In this document: one piece after another, positions 62,845-64,000 of the stretch
How the letters are laid out: every line of letters starts with the position of its first letter
Position numbering within the stretch: the stretch's first letter is position 1
Assembly (NCBI GenBank): GCA_013368375.1
Contig: JAACJP010000025.1
Location: 62,001-126,000 of the forward strand
Direction: 5' to 3'
Source of the DNA: Tricholomella constricta
Lineage: Eukaryota > Basidiomycota > Agaricomycetes > Agaricales > Lyophyllaceae
DNA length: 64,000 bases
Notes under the pieces: generated by a model
The model's input: only the letters and a program-made list of their open reading frames with translations
What the model was told of the DNA's origin: nothing
The model's database searches: none
Program-made: the position numbers and the translations under genes

Positions 62845-64000
62845 TATCCCGTCAGACCCATGAACACGATCAGGTTCTGAAGGTCCGTTGGGGTTTGCCA
62901 GTCAACAATTGCGGTTAGTTTCGTCAGGTCGGGGCGGATTCCTTGTGGGCCTACATGCGCTCCTGCAAAGGTGGACTCAGTCATGAAAAAGCTGGATTTC
63001 GCTGCTGACAGCAACAGCTTCTTCTCTCGCACATGCGTGAGCAGAACACGTATGTCGTTCAGCTTTGTATCAAAGTCATCACCCGCCATGCCCCCATCAT
63101 TGACAAACAACTCAAAGAGTGTGCCGACTACATCACCCAGTGCATTGGCCGTCATTTCCGCGAAGGTTGACGGCGCTCCGGTTAGACCAAACGGCATTCT
63201 CTTGTAGCAGAAGTAACCTCTTCCTTCGACATAGAAGCAAATATACGGTCGATCCTCCTCTGGGATTTTGCAGGCATAGAAGCCCGCAGCAAAATTGAAG
63301 GTGCTCACCCAGCGATAACCGCTAAGGCGCTGCTGCTTTGTTCTGATATCTCCCTGTGGCATTGCAGGAACCCTCGTCACCTTATTCAGGTCCGCGAAGT
63401 CCTGGCAGACCCTCCATTTGGTAGGTTTCTCGGCCGTCTTGTCCTTTTGGTCTGTTTGCTTTGGCGTGCAGGGGGGAAGGTCTTCGAATGCTGGTGGGAA
63501 CCCTGCTGCCACACACTCGTCATTTAACTGTGTAGCAGCTCCTCTATGGTGAGTCCACCGCCTTCATGTGCTTTTTTCGCCACTGTCGTTGCGCCGCAAC
63601 ATTTCACGTCCTTGTGGTTTATGGGTGCTATTATGTCAGCTTCCAGCATGCCGTTAATGACGTTGTTGAAGTATTCCTTCTGCGGTCCGCTCAGGGGACG
63701 TTGGTTGGCCCTTGTTCGAAACTTGGCTGATTCCCGGTTGGGTATGTTCAGCCTGTGTTCCGCTCCGTCGACAGTCAAGACTTTGCTCATTGAGAGCGTA
63801 AAGCAATCTGCATGGTCGCAAAGTAAGTCTGTCACCCTGTCCCGTTGATCGTCTGTGAGGTCTGATCCTAGGGTTACCACCGCGAGGACTGTGTTCACGC
63901 GATCTGGATTAAATGGGTTTGTTTTCCTCGTCAGGACCAAGCTTTTTAGGTTCGTGGTCATTAGTGGTTGTTCGACGCCTGGGTGTGCATCGCTGCTCCT

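Larger units (their letters stand above)
45437..64000 (-). mobile_element. degenerate Ty3/gypsy element, nested host of other elements
   Basis: On the minus strand: pol runs from beyond 64000 to 59652, resumes at 47945 and ends at 46937. A roughly 1-kb 3' untranslated part, a polypurine tract at 45898-45911 and the 3' LTR at 45437-45897 follow. The 5' LTR is outside the window. Interrupted by a short non-autonomous LTR element and by an unidentified insert that carries two nested Copia elements. Many frameshifts and stops mark it as the oldest element here. The base left of the LTR is TTCAC (45432-45436), which should recur next to the 5' LTR if the insertion is simple. Confidence 0.8.
59652..64000 (-). 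pseudogene. pol of the degenerate gypsy element, N-terminal and central part
   Basis: Open from the window edge at 64000 on the minus strand. RT: WRVCQDFADLNKVT, FNFAAGFYACKIPEEDRPY, MPFGLTGAPSTFAEM and FVNDGGMAGDDF, where the first Asp of the usual FVDD box is Asn. After the short LTR insertion the frame resumes exactly as GYFRSLVKGYAAIIQPL. RNase H: TTDGCKFGFAGML, ELETDCQALRD, HRPGSLNPVADGLSR. Integrase: HREKGHFHCDL..CGRC, VTDTLSMP and MADGGPEFDNN. Lesions include an indel near 63524, a doubled GGTC near 60870, a TAG at 60103, a lost base near 59855 and another shift near 59790. It joins the piece at 46937-47945. Confidence 0.85.

Overview
The window looks like nuclear DNA of a mushroom-forming basidiomycete (Agaricomycetes). 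The evidence is short introns of about 47-60 nt with GT...AG ends, fungal families such as DUF6532, KDZ-associated CxC5/CxC6, NACHT-WD40 receptors and fungal HMG-box proteins, and several retrotransposon orders. It is a gene-poor, transposon-dense region: about two thirds of the bases belong to mobile elements or their remains, and no rRNA, tRNA or CRISPR was seen.

Layout. 1-5 kb: 3' part of a DUF6532 gene, a decayed membrane-protein gene and a decayed acetyl-CoA carboxylase fragment. 5-8 kb: a solo LTR with target duplication, an older solo LTR and local duplications. 7.9-20 kb: a KDZ-type CxC5/CxC6 gene split by a recent 10-kb Ty3/gypsy chromovirus (identical-looking 234-bp LTRs, TSD TGTTC). 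This element carries an extra 882-codon ORF after pol. 20.1-21.3 kb: broken phosphoinositide phospholipase C. 21.4-23.6 kb: GRF-type zinc-finger gene with one in-frame stop. 24.0-29.2 kb: tyrosine-recombinase retrotransposon (Ngaro/PAT type, split direct repeats) with several frameshifts. 33.2-34.4 kb: HMG-box gene. 35.9-36.7 kb: small three-exon gene of unknown function. 39.9-45.3 kb: large STAND/NLR-like receptor (C2, proline-rich repeats, helical region, NACHT, about 15 nearly identical WD40 repeats).

45.4-64 kb is a nest of elements. A degenerate minus-strand Ty3/gypsy element (3' LTR 45437-45897, integrase end 46.9-47.9 kb, remaining pol 59.65-64 kb, running off the window) has its integrase split by a roughly 0.9-kb unidentified insert. 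That insert holds a Copia element (48807-59561, TSD GGGAA), which in turn holds an intact antisense Copia element (50250-55692, TSD ACTGG, LTRs that read identical). A 1.75-kb non-autonomous LTR element (61094-62844, TSD TATCC) sits in the gypsy reverse transcriptase. Excising the elements at their target duplications restores the reading frame in three cases, which gives a clear order of insertion.

The most noteworthy items are the extra ORF of the young chromovirus, the homogenised WD40 array with a few variable positions in the NLR-like gene, and primer-binding sites in both Copia elements that match the anticodon arm of initiator tRNA. All product names come from reading the translations by eye; no database search was run.
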